Below, piece by piece: positions 48,520-56,692 of a stretch of 64,000 bases of DNA. The notes under the pieces are model-generated. The model did not search any database. It worked only from the letters and a program-made list of their open reading frames with translations, and had not been told where the DNA came from. Location: NCBI GenBank assembly GCA_028131545.1, contig JAOICL010000002.1:81213-145212 (forward strand), in the 5' to 3' direction. Position numbers and translations under genes: made by a program. The first letter of the stretch is position 1; each line of letters opens with the position of its first letter. The stretch is from Vibrio sp. (lineage in GTDB: Bacteria; Pseudomonadota; Gammaproteobacteria; Enterobacterales; Vibrionaceae).

Positions 48520-49236
48520 TCACCCAGATCGAGGCTCATTGCTCAAACATTCGCCGAGCTTTTGATAAATCCCTTTCAACTTATAAGAGATAACCTGTTG
48601 CGTTTTCGCTTTCATCACTTGCGCAACTTCCGTTTGACTGAGGTCATCGACATACAACAACTTTAAGAGTATTTGTTCTTCTTTGGATAACGTATGTATT
48701 GCCTCGTTAAGCGCAATCACGACTTCGGTATCTTGATTGTTTGCTAATATCTCATGCATGACTTCATCAAAGGATTCTTTGATATCAAATTCAGCATTCC
48801 AATAAAGCAAACGTATTTCTTTTTCTGTGATCCATCCAAGTTCCACTAACTTATGATCCGTCACTGGACGACCGAATTTATTAATGGCTTGTTTCATCGC
48901 CTTATCATGTTTCGCTTTTACTTTTTGACCGTAATGGGTAATGATATTCGACGAACGTATATTTTCTAAAATCACGTATTTACAACGTTGCTTAAAGTAA
49001 GATTTAAACTCATTGCTCTGAATATCTTGTTCATTTTTTCGAATAATATTAACAAGCTCAATAAGGCATAACTGAGAAAAATCCTCGCTATCAAAGACAT
49101 CGGATACGTGTTGAAAGCGCTTAATAACCGATTCAATCAAAGGAATAAATTGTCGAATCATCGTCGATTCATCTTCTATACTTTTCTCTTTTGTTGCTGC
49201 TGTTCGCTTATAATGATTCAATGCAGAATTTAACAT
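48520..49236 (-). CDS. lafS: Lateral-flagellar sigma-28 factor
   Basis: 238 residues. Sigma-70 family of the FliA class: region 2 (VFDSEDFSQLCLIELVNII), region 3 (TDHKLVELGWITEKEIRLL) and region 4 (LLKLLYVDDLSQTEVAQVMKAK). It would direct late lateral flagellar genes and is held by the FlgM encoded at 60980. I prefer the ATG at 49236, seven bases after AGAGG; the adjacent ATG at 49239 is also possible. Confidence 0.88.
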   Translation of the reverse strand: MLNSALNHYKRTAATKEKSIEDESTMIRQFIPLIESVIKRFQHVSDVFDSEDFSQLCLIELVNIIRKNEQDIQSNEFKSYFKQRCKYVILENIRSSNIITHYGQKVKAKHDKAMKQAINKFGRPVTDHKLVELGWITEKEIRLLYWNAEFDIKESFDEVMHEILANNQDTEVVIALNEAIHTLSKEEQILLKLLYVDDLSQTEVAQVMKAKTQQVISYKLKGIYQKLGECLSNEPRSG

Positions 49237-49272
49237 CATGTAACCTCTACGGTGACTCAATGATTGACCGAG

Positions 49273-49734
49273 CTATTCAATGATCATTTTGGTAATGAGA
49301 ATGGGGTCCGTCATTTTTTTGCCCATTATTTCATCAATAGATTGGATAAGGTGCGTGTTTAGCAGGGTCACCAAATGATGACGAGCGGTCGCTGAATCAA
49401 GCTGTTCAGTAGGGGGATTCTCTAAGAATATGCGTAGAGTTTCACTTCGTATAACAGGAATGACTTCAATTATTCGTTGGGTGTAATCTTCTGAATGACT
49501 AGGTAAAGAAATTTCAAGCAGTACCGTTCTAGCGCGGTAAGTGGTATCCGCTGAAAAAACGATATTAGGTATGTTCACATATTCAATGTAATGGTTTTTA
49601 AGCTGAGGCTCTAAACTGATTCGCTTTGATTCTATCGCTTTTATCGACTCTGAGTAACCATACTGGTAACCACCATAACCAGATACTAAAGCAACAACCA
49701 AAATAACGACTGTACTGACAATAGACTTATTCAT
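49273..49734 (-). CDS. lafF: FliL-like flagellar basal-body protein
   Basis: 153 residues. One N-terminal membrane helix (about 5-26), then a FliL periplasmic domain with the pattern KNHYIEYVNIPNIVFS and a late RHHLVTLLNTHLIQSID. FliL supports stator function. The position between the FliK-like gene and sigma-28 matches lafF in Vibrio parahaemolyticus. Confidence 0.8.
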   Translation of the reverse strand: MNKSIVSTVVILVVALVSGYGGYQYGYSESIKAIESKRISLEPQLKNHYIEYVNIPNIVFSADTTYRARTVLLEISLPSHSEDYTQRIIEVIPVIRSETLRIFLENPPTEQLDSATARHHLVTLLNTHLIQSIDEIMGKKMTDPILITKMIIE

Positions 49735-49760
49735 AATGGCACCTATTTCTTACTCAGTAA

Positions 49761-49809
49761 TAAAGCGGTCTTCCTTAGTGAAACTATTTTCCTTAGTAAA
49801 GCGGTCTTC
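49761..49809 (-). repeat. Short direct repeat between lafE and lafF
   Basis: TAAAGCGGTCTTC occurs at 49761-49773 and 49797-49809 (36-base period), with TTCCTTAGT also repeated. It lies in the 138-base gap before the fliL-like gene. Possibly a slippage relic. Confidence 0.6.
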
Positions 49810-49872
49810 TCATTAATATGTTCTTTCGTTGTATAGCGATGCTCCCTAACCAAGCGAGCATTCGCAGTAAAA

Positions 49873-51060
49873 TTACGCTTTTAATAGGGTTGAGTTAAAC
49901 GTACTGGCTTCATCGGTATCCCCACCCTGTTCATCAGATACGGTATGATTAGCGTTCGCTTTTTCGTCGGATAACAAAGATGACTCTTGTTCTTGATCCC
50001 CGACATTAACTTGAACATCGATAAACTGATTATTACTTAACACATCTAAACGCATTCTTTCCGATAAACTCAACAACAACTCTCGCGTTTGCAATACATG
50101 TGATTGCATTTGTACATTTAACCGACCTTCTGCATCAAGTGAAACGGTTAACTTTATCGAACCCAATTCTGGTGGATCTAATCTTATTGATAACTCTTTG
50201 ATATGTTGATTCGCTTGATATTGCACTTTTTCAGTAAGGAAGTGTCGCATGTCTGCTGTGTGATTAGCATCATGCCGCTTAACAAGTAACGAGTCCTGGA
50301 AGGTTGTTTGAGTCGTTGATTGATTTTGACCAAGCATATTGTGAGCAGTACTACTCATTAATTCACTCGATCCCGCTCCTTCTTTTGAGTTTGTTGTCAT
50401 CATCGACGCTATTCCTTGCAATCGTAACCCATTTAACTGTTGTGCATGTTTAAGTTCTGCTGTTCTTAACTCCAGCAGTGATAATGCTGACATATGGGCG
50501 TTTAAAGTATTACCTTCGATTACTTTGTTTTTTAAGATGTTGTTTTCTGAATTATTGTTGTCTGTGACATTACTTTCTAATGCGCTAGCATCCAGAGCAC
50601 CAGCATTTAAAGTACTAGTATCTAAAGCCTTCACTTCTGATAGGTTTAGCGCTTGCGCTTGTTGTATTTGTACATTTCGAGCATCAAGTAACTGCTCTAT
50701 TCGACTTTCCGACTGAGAAACATCATGACTACCGAAGGAGTGATCATTTTGGCTGCGATGATCAACATGAGTATTTAATGCTTGAGTGACCAAGTTTACC
50801 GAGCTTAACGGATTAAGATCCGATTGATTCAAAGTTGATGCATTTTTCGACTCGTAAGAGCTTGCTCTACTTGATGTTAAAGCAGAGTTCTCTTCTTGTT
50901 TCACGTCGTGATGATGCGATGATTGCACATCATCACGCTGTACTTCTTTATAGTCAGAGCGATCATTAATTGAATTCTTATTAATGACTTTAGCGTGATT
51001 ATCCATCACTTCACTGGAGTGATTCACTTTGGAGACCATTTGGGGTAATGCTTGCATCAT
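49873..51060 (-). CDS. lafE: FliK-like hook-length control protein
   Basis: 395 residues. A long low-complexity N-terminal part rich in Ser, Asn, Gln and Leu (the ruler), then the hook-length domain with LDPPELGSIKLTVSLDAEGRLNVQM and the substrate-switch helix RELLLSLSERMRLDV. It ends with an acidic tail. It overlaps the FliT-like gene (TAATG). Repeats of ALDTS/ALDAS-like units at about 140-165 suggest internal expansion of the ruler. Confidence 0.85.
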   Translation of the reverse strand: MMQALPQMVSKVNHSSEVMDNHAKVINKNSINDRSDYKEVQRDDVQSSHHHDVKQEENSALTSSRASSYESKNASTLNQSDLNPLSSVNLVTQALNTHVDHRSQNDHSFGSHDVSQSESRIEQLLDARNVQIQQAQALNLSEVKALDTSTLNAGALDASALESNVTDNNNSENNILKNKVIEGNTLNAHMSALSLLELRTAELKHAQQLNGLRLQGIASMMTTNSKEGAGSSELMSSTAHNMLGQNQSTTQTTFQDSLLVKRHDANHTADMRHFLTEKVQYQANQHIKELSIRLDPPELGSIKLTVSLDAEGRLNVQMQSHVLQTRELLLSLSERMRLDVLSNNQFIDVQVNVGDQEQESSLLSDEKANANHTVSDEQGGDTDEASTFNSTLLKA

Positions 51061-51413
51061 TAAGCCCTCAATTCTTTCCTTCTATGAAGGTGCTTCTTTT
51101 TATCGTAGGCATGAATTTTATTTTTTTGTTTTGTCGCCACTTCTAACTTTCGTTGTGTTCTTAATAACTCACGCTCAACTAGCGTTACAATTTTCATGTG
51201 TATGGTTTTTAGACGGGTAATTTGAGACACAATCTCTGGTGCGATGTCTTTTCCTTGCGCACGCCACGTTAAAACAATATTCAATAATGAATACAATTTC
51301 TGCTCATAAATACCAATATGAGAGAACTGCTTCGATTTCACATGGGTAATTAATTCATGTTCAACATCATTCAGTTCTGAAAGAATAGTATGTTCAGTGA
51401 TTGGCTTTGTCAT
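51060..51413 (-). CDS. lafD: FliT-like chaperone (LafD position)
   Basis: 117 residues, mainly helical, with a strongly basic C-terminus (KKKHLHRRKELRA). FliT-type chaperones guard the cap protein FliD. Sequence similarity is weak, so the call rests mostly on position between fliS and fliK, exactly as lafD. It overlaps fliS by 20 bases. Confidence 0.65.
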   Translation of the reverse strand: MTKPITEHTILSELNDVEHELITHVKSKQFSHIGIYEQKLYSLLNIVLTWRAQGKDIAPEIVSQITRLKTIHMKIVTLVERELLRTQRKLEVATKQKNKIHAYDKKKHLHRRKELRA

Positions 51414-51792
51414 ACTCAGCCCACCCTTCTCGAAGGTCTGAAAAAATAGAATTAAGTCTATCTACTTCAGAACTGTCGCCCTTGTTGACTGATTCAATCA
51501 GTGACTTATAGGCGTACTGGTAAATATCATAAAGGTTATGAACAAGATCCCCTTCAGGTGCACTTTCCAGCGGGAGAGAAGCCGTTAATGCCTCGATAAT
51601 GTCCATAGCATGAAGTAAGTTTTCTGATTTTAATGTCTCATCATTGTTCGCAATACCATGACCAACTCGACTCACGTCTTCTATAAGGCGAGTATGTAAC
51701 ATGTGGATCAATTCAAAGTTTGAAGATACGGAAACCTTTGCTTTGGTTTGTGTATTTTTATACGCACTTCTTTGATTATTCCCAAGTAACAT
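51394..51792 (-). CDS. lafC: Flagellin chaperone FliS
   Basis: 132 residues, helical. The FliS pattern AYKNTQTKAKVSVSS at the N-terminus and the late YQYAYKSLIESVNKGDSSEVD are typical. It keeps unpolymerised flagellin soluble for export. I chose the ATG at 51792, which has a GGGGGAG site four bases upstream; a longer reading would include that site. Confidence 0.9.
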   Translation of the reverse strand: MLLGNNQRSAYKNTQTKAKVSVSSNFELIHMLHTRLIEDVSRVGHGIANNDETLKSENLLHAMDIIEALTASLPLESAPEGDLVHNLYDIYQYAYKSLIESVNKGDSSEVDRLNSIFSDLREGWAEYDKANH

Positions 51793-51871
51793 TTGACTCC
51801 CCCTCAAGCATTAATTTTCAGACAATACAATGAGATCTAACAGGTCGGCTAATAACAAATACAACTCATCT

Positions 51872-53215
51872 TTAGAAAGAGTTAAACAAAGATGAGACAC
51901 TGTCCATTTGAGAAGATAGGTTATTCAACTGACTGAATTGACGTAAATAGCGTTCATAAACTGCTTCATAACGTTGCTCTAGCGTATCGATACGATCATT
52001 TTGTCGATCGGTTAATGCCTCTATAGAACTTAATTGTGTTGTAAATAAACCATCACTAAAATCGGTATACAATTCTAAGTAGTTTTCTATTTGTGAAAAA
52101 ACACCATCATCTCCACTAAAAACGTCATCAAGGGTCACATTTGAACTATCTATAAAGTCACTCAGTTTATTTGAATCGATTTCTAACACCCCTTCTCTCG
52201 TGTATTGAATACCCACGTTATAAAGCGACTCCCCTGAAAATTCACCCTGCATAATAGACCGTAAGCTGGATTCTATACTTCGATAAGCGCTTGAAGCCAG
52301 CACACCACGAGATTCATCTTCCCCCCCCGAACGCGTATAGCCATCAAGAGTATTGAGCAATGAATTATAAGCATCAACAAACGTGCTCACCTGCTCCTTC
52401 GTTGCATCACTATCAGCTGCAATTGATACCTGTGTGAGTGTATCACCCGTCGTGTTCGCTTTATTAACGGTGATATCAACGCCATCAAACACACCGCTCA
52501 GTGTGTTACTACTGGACGTCACTTGTAGACCAACATTGACTTCACCACCTAACCAAGCAATGGCATCCTGAGCCGCAGTCCGAGTTACCGCACCCGATGA
52601 ATCAAATAAAGTCGACACATCCGCTGAAGTAGAAGTTGTTGTTATAGAAAGTTGACCTTCCGCGCCAGATGAATCGGCTGAAAACCATAAATGTTGGCCG
52701 CCACCGGCTTGTACAACACTGGCTGAGATAACGCCATCATTATCTGTATGAGAATTAATTTCACTCAATATCTCGGTAATCGTGACAAAATTGTCGTTAT
52801 CAGAATCAAGAGAACTGAGATCAATATCGAAGCTAGTATTGCCATTACTGATACTAATAATCCCTGTTGCATCCACAAGGGTACTCGCATCTCCGATCGT
52901 AATCTCAGAAGATAATTGATGACTCGTGGCCAATTGCTCAACAAACACACTAAATTGAGTATCAGTAGAAGAGTTCGATGTGGAGACAGAAAAATACTCA
53001 TCGCTACTTTGCGTCACACTTTGTTGACTCAATGATGTATCCGATGAACTTAATTCAGCGATCGTGGAGGTTAAAGAAGAGATTTGAGATTTCAGCTCAT
53101 TAATTGCTGATTTCTTCGCATTAAGCTCATTAATTTTTCGATTCGCTATCAGTTCAAAGGGCTGGATCTCATATAACGCCAGATTTCTTGCCAAACCTTC
53201 TGCATCTATCTGCAT
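51872..53215 (-). CDS. lafB: Flagellar cap protein FliD (LafB)
   Basis: 447 residues. FliD N-terminal region (LARNLALYEIQPFELIANRKINE), a large beta-rich middle, and the C-terminal coiled coil ending NLSSQMDSVSSLFNSF. It caps the filament and helps flagellin polymerise. GGGGG precedes the ATG. The gene contains a run of eight G (plus-strand C at 52321-52328) in the coding sequence. Confidence 0.9.
   Translation of the reverse strand: MQIDAEGLARNLALYEIQPFELIANRKINELNAKKSAINELKSQISSLTSTIAELSSSDTSLSQQSVTQSSDEYFSVSTSNSSTDTQFSVFVEQLATSHQLSSEITIGDASTLVDATGIISISNGNTSFDIDLSSLDSDNDNFVTITEILSEINSHTDNDGVISASVVQAGGGQHLWFSADSSGAEGQLSITTTSTSADVSTLFDSSGAVTRTAAQDAIAWLGGEVNVGLQVTSSSNTLSGVFDGVDITVNKANTTGDTLTQVSIAADSDATKEQVSTFVDAYNSLLNTLDGYTRSGGEDESRGVLASSAYRSIESSLRSIMQGEFSGESLYNVGIQYTREGVLEIDSNKLSDFIDSSNVTLDDVFSGDDGVFSQIENYLELYTDFSDGLFTTQLSSIEALTDRQNDRIDTLEQRYEAVYERYLRQFSQLNNLSSQMDSVSSLFNSF
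52321..52328 (-). repeat. Homopolymeric (G)8 tract in the fliD-like gene
   Basis: Eight C on the plus strand, so eight G in the coding strand, at the Ser-Gly-Gly-Glu codons of an otherwise AT-rich gene. Runs of this length are candidate slippage sites. The present frame is intact. Confidence 0.85.
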
Positions 53216-53315
53216 AACATCCCCCTCACAAAACTAAGCGTAGTGCTTCACTCTGAAAAAGTACAAAAATTAATCATACTTTTTTAATGCTTTTATCTTA
53301 TGCTATTCAGTAAAT

Positions 53316-53387
53316 GTCACCTCTCAGCTTGCTTTCTCTTTATTTCGTTCATTATCAATAATGACTATAAAGCAGCTAAGAGGTGAC
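53316..53387 (-). repeat. Long nested hairpin between lafA and lafB
   Basis: Arms GTCACCTCTcAGCT plus GCTTT (53316-53335) and AAAGCAGCTaAGAGGTGAC (53369-53387) pair with one mismatch and one bulge. The loop holds a second perfect hairpin, TCATTAT-ca-ATAATGA (53349-53364). It lies between the flagellin stop and the cap gene start, in the 217-base gap. Likely roles are a flagellin mRNA end or stabilising structure, or attenuation before lafB. Confidence 0.7.
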
Positions 53388-53432
53388 TATCTGTGTGTCC
53401 TTGTTCATTCATTCCCTCGGTGTTTCATTAAA

Positions 53433-54311
53433 TTAACCTAGAAGACTTAATGCTAATTGAGGCACCATTTTGGTTTGACCCAATACCTGAGTACCCGCTT
53501 GCATCAACATTTGGTTTTTACTTAGCATTGCTGACTCAGATGCCATATCGGTATCGGTAATACGACCTTTCGACGCATCTAAGTTCTCTTTCATATTTGA
53601 TAAGTTCGTACTGGTATGTTCAAGACGGTTAATACTCGCACCAAACAAGGCTCTAATTTCACCCACATTATCAATCATCGTATTAGCTAACGCATTTTGT
53701 GACAGAGCAACGGCAGCTGTATCTGCATTAGCGACGGTATCAATGGCTCCAGCACCACCAACGCCATCAAAGAACGCTTTCAAATCAGCCAGCGCTGTTG
53801 AAGCACCCGCGTTAGTTACATCGACAGATAAACCCTCTGCGGATGTTGTACCTATTTGGAAATCAACCGTAGCACCATTAAATGCACCACCAGTACCAAA
53901 TAAATTATTACCACCATAGTTTGTATTTTCTAAGATAGAGAACGCTTCATCAGCCAATTGTTGGTACTCTGCATCCAATGCCTTTCTATCTGCTACTGAG
54001 TTAGTACCATTTTGTGATTGAAGTGCTAGGTCATTCATACGATAAGCAATGTTAGTGACCTCTTCTAAGGCACCTTCAGCTGTTTGTAGCATCGAAATAC
54101 CGTCTGAAATGTTTCGTTGCGCCACGCTGATACCACGACTCTGCATTTCTAACCGATTTGATATTTGAAGACCCGCTGCATCATCAGCAGCACTATTGAT
54201 ACGATACCCCGTAGCCAAACGTTCTAAAGAGGTAGAAAATGCATCATTCGTACGATTTAACGTATTTTGAGCAACTAGGTTCGCGTAGTTTGTGTGCACT
54301 GTAAGAGCCAT
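53433..54311 (-). CDS. lafA: Lateral-type flagellin
   Basis: 292 residues. Classic flagellin N-terminus (TNYANLVAQNTLNRTNDAFSTSLERLATGYRINSAADDAAGLQI) split over helices, a short central variable region of about 90 residues, and the C-terminus with GRITDTDMASESAMLSKNQ and VPQLALSLLG. It is shorter than typical Vibrio polar flagellins. AAGGAG lies nine bases before the ATG. I found no clear sigma-28 promoter in the 248-base gap 54312-54559. Confidence 0.92.
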   Translation of the reverse strand: MALTVHTNYANLVAQNTLNRTNDAFSTSLERLATGYRINSAADDAAGLQISNRLEMQSRGISVAQRNISDGISMLQTAEGALEEVTNIAYRMNDLALQSQNGTNSVADRKALDAEYQQLADEAFSILENTNYGGNNLFGTGGAFNGATVDFQIGTTSAEGLSVDVTNAGASTALADLKAFFDGVGGAGAIDTVANADTAAVALSQNALANTMIDNVGEIRALFGASINRLEHTSTNLSNMKENLDASKGRITDTDMASESAMLSKNQMLMQAGTQVLGQTKMVPQLALSLLG

Positions 54312-54559
54312 AATTAGTTCTCCTTATGTGGTTTGACTAATGGGCTTTCACAATAACAAAGGGTGGATGGAAGAGTTATACAAAAAATGAATGAAAAAAA
54401 ATTAAAATAAAATAATTATTATTTAATATCATAAACTTAAGATAGATAAGAATTAGTCTGAGTTAATACAAGCCAATGTTCCATAAGTAATATATCCAGT
54501 TTATCAGCTAATCACGATGAAACATTGCTCCTTACATAACTATTGGTTTTGTCCTTTCA

Positions 54560-55429
54560 TTAACGTAAACACGTAGAAAGTGAATCTGCTATCGAATCTA
54601 TATAAGAAAAATAACTTCCCTTCTCTGCTTTAAATTCTGAAGCTAAAGGATCCAACTGCCCGATAGTCACATTCGTACCACTGACTACAGACTTTACTAT
54701 CGCGGGTTTAAATTGAGGCTCAGTGAAAACACACTTTACATCGCCAGAAACTAACTTATTTTTAATGTAAATCAATGTTTTCGCACCTGGTTTGCGTTCA
54801 GGGCTTACCGTAAAATGTCCGAGCTTATTGAGTGTGTAGTCACGTTCAAAATATTGATAAGCATCATGAAAGACATAATATCCATGATCCTTAACAGCAT
54901 CTAACTGCTTCGTGTTTTTAATTTTTTGCTCTGATAATCGTTGAATAAAATTAGCTAAGTTTGCTTGGTATTCTTGTGCATTATTAGGATCCATGTTTGA
55001 TAGGAATTGAGCTACCTCTGAAGCGACTTGCTGAGTCGGTTGATTTCCCAACCAAAAATGTGGGTCAGTATTACCATGATTATGACCATCATCATGATGT
55101 TCACCCTCTTGAAACTTAATAAAATCCACCGTTTTAAGGTGGCTTATTGTCAATACATTATCGCGCTGACTTAATGGTTTTTCTAAAAAAGGTTCCAGCT
55201 CTTCCCCGTACCAAATAACAGCATCGGCTTGCTTAATTTTCGTAATATCAGACGGTTTTAATGCAAAATCGTGAGGTGATGCTTGATTTGAAACAATCAC
55301 ATCGTTTGTTGCTTTGTTACCGGTAATTTCATGAACAATCATTTCTATTGGCTTCAAAGAAGACACCACATTCAGCGCTAACACTGGGTTACTCAATACA
55401 ATAGAAGAAAGCCATAGCCATTTTTTCAT
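54560..55429 (-). CDS. znuA: Zinc ABC transporter substrate-binding protein ZnuA
   Basis: 289 residues. A signal peptide (LSSIVLSNPVLAL), then a cluster A-I fold with the first metal His in EMIVHEITG, the zinc-holding His-rich loop EGEHHDDGHNHGNTDPH, and later histidines (FHDAYQYF). It captures zinc in the periplasm. No znuB or znuC is in the window, so the permease is elsewhere. The ATG at 55429 follows GGATGATGA. It is divergent from the GTPase gene, with a Zur-like palindrome between them. Confidence 0.92.
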   Translation of the reverse strand: MKKWLWLSSIVLSNPVLALNVVSSLKPIEMIVHEITGNKATNDVIVSNQASPHDFALKPSDITKIKQADAVIWYGEELEPFLEKPLSQRDNVLTISHLKTVDFIKFQEGEHHDDGHNHGNTDPHFWLGNQPTQQVASEVAQFLSNMDPNNAQEYQANLANFIQRLSEQKIKNTKQLDAVKDHGYYVFHDAYQYFERDYTLNKLGHFTVSPERKPGAKTLIYIKNKLVSGDVKCVFTEPQFKPAIVKSVVSGTNVTIGQLDPLASEFKAEKGSYFSYIDSIADSLSTCLR

Positions 55430-55465
55430 TTCATCATCCATTATTCTTAACTATCAAACACACTC

Positions 55466-55488
55466 AAAATGATATATCATATCATTTT
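55466..55488. promoter_or_regulatory. Probable Zur operator between znuA and the GTPase gene
   Basis: AAAATGATAT (55466-55475) and ATATCATTTT (55479-55488) form a perfect palindrome with a three-base centre. Arm sequence, symmetry and AT content resemble gammaproteobacterial Zur boxes (AATGTTATANTATAACATT type). It lies 36 bases from znuA and 27 bases from the GTPase gene, so one site could repress both under zinc sufficiency. Confidence 0.72.
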
Positions 55489-55515
55489 AATGTAAAGCTA
55501 AATTAACGACTCAAT

Positions 55516-56571
55516 ATGCCATCAACGACGCCAACACTACAATCAATTCCGACCAATATCATTACTGGCTTTTTAGGGGCGGGTAAAACATCCCTCATTC
55601 TTAATCTTATGAAATCAAAACCCTCTGATGAAAAGTGGGCCATCTTAGTCAACGAATTTGGCGAGATTGGGATTGATGGAGCTATCCTAAGTGGGCACTC
55701 CTCTGAACATTCTAAATCCGTTTTTATTCGAGAAGTTCCTGGAGGATGCATGTGTTGTGCTGCTGGTCTTCCTATGCAAATCGCTTTGACGCAACTTTTA
55801 AAAGAGGCAAGGCCTGATCGCCTACTCATTGAACCGACAGGTCTTGGCCATCCAAAAGAAGTATTACAAGTACTCACCTCTGATCATTACCGACAAGTGC
55901 TTTCGATTGAAAAAACATTAACGCTCGTGGATGCACGGAACTTACACGATAAGCGATATACCGAACATGATACTTTTAATCAACAGATCGCTATTGCCGA
56001 TACCATTGTTGGCACAAAATTAGATTTATATGATTCTGCCGATAAAGCCATATTAACAACCTACATTGAAGACCACGCGTCACAAGAAGCCAGCACACCA
56101 TCGATGAATGCCACCGCAAAGAGAATCATTTTTTCAGATGTTAGTACCATCAACCAACATGAACTAGAAGGGGCAACGCATTATATTGTTAAACCGCCTC
56201 ATTCACACTCCCACCATTCAGCTCACCATCATTCAACGAAACCATTAGCATCTGAAATCTCTATTCCTGACTCTGGTCTGTTAAAAGCCAGTAATAAAGG
56301 AGAAGGCTTTTATAGTGTCGGTTGGCGTTTTTCACCTAATAAAGTCTTTAATAAGCAACAATTGTTAACGCTATTTTTAAACCTGAATGTTGAACGCTTG
56401 AAAGCGGTTTTTATTACTTACGATGGTATCTTTAGCTATAACATGACCAAAGATGGTTTAGAAGAAAGGGAACTCGATGACATCTTAGAAAGTCGAATCG
56501 AAGTCATCAGTACCAGCACACAGGAAAGCCTTGAAAATGAATTACTTAGTTGTTTGGAATTTGAGTATTAA
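55516..56571 (+). CDS. COG0523 (CobW/YeiR-type) zinc-related GTPase
   Basis: 351 residues. GTPase loop GFLGAGKTS, the family metal motif CMCC in PGGCMCC, ILVNEFGEIGIDGAIL, IEPTGLGHP and the GTP base motif TKLD (GTKLDLYD). A His-rich stretch HSHSHHSAHHHS follows at about 235, and then the C-terminal domain. Such proteins deliver zinc under scarcity. Control by the same operator as znuA supports this. It resembles the yeiR subgroup. Confidence 0.9.
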   Translation: MPSTTPTLQSIPTNIITGFLGAGKTSLILNLMKSKPSDEKWAILVNEFGEIGIDGAILSGHSSEHSKSVFIREVPGGCMCCAAGLPMQIALTQLLKEARPDRLLIEPTGLGHPKEVLQVLTSDHYRQVLSIEKTLTLVDARNLHDKRYTEHDTFNQQIAIADTIVGTKLDLYDSADKAILTTYIEDHASQEASTPSMNATAKRIIFSDVSTINQHELEGATHYIVKPPHSHSHHSAHHHSTKPLASEISIPDSGLLKASNKGEGFYSVGWRFSPNKVFNKQQLLTLFLNLNVERLKAVFITYDGIFSYNMTKDGLEERELDDILESRIEVISTSTQESLENELLSCLEFEY

Positions 56572-56692
56572 AATCAATCTGATAATTTTATAAATAGCAT
56601 TTGATTATTATTCCTTAACCACTTATTATTCTGCGCTTTCTATCCCTTTTTAAGTTCAATATTTATACTGATCTCCCTTTTTGGAAAGCAAT

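Noticed and set aside
54312..54420. Sigma-28 promoter upstream of lafA
   Set aside because: I looked for TAAA-N15-GCCGATAA on the minus strand and saw only loose fragments. One may exist further upstream, but I cannot support it.
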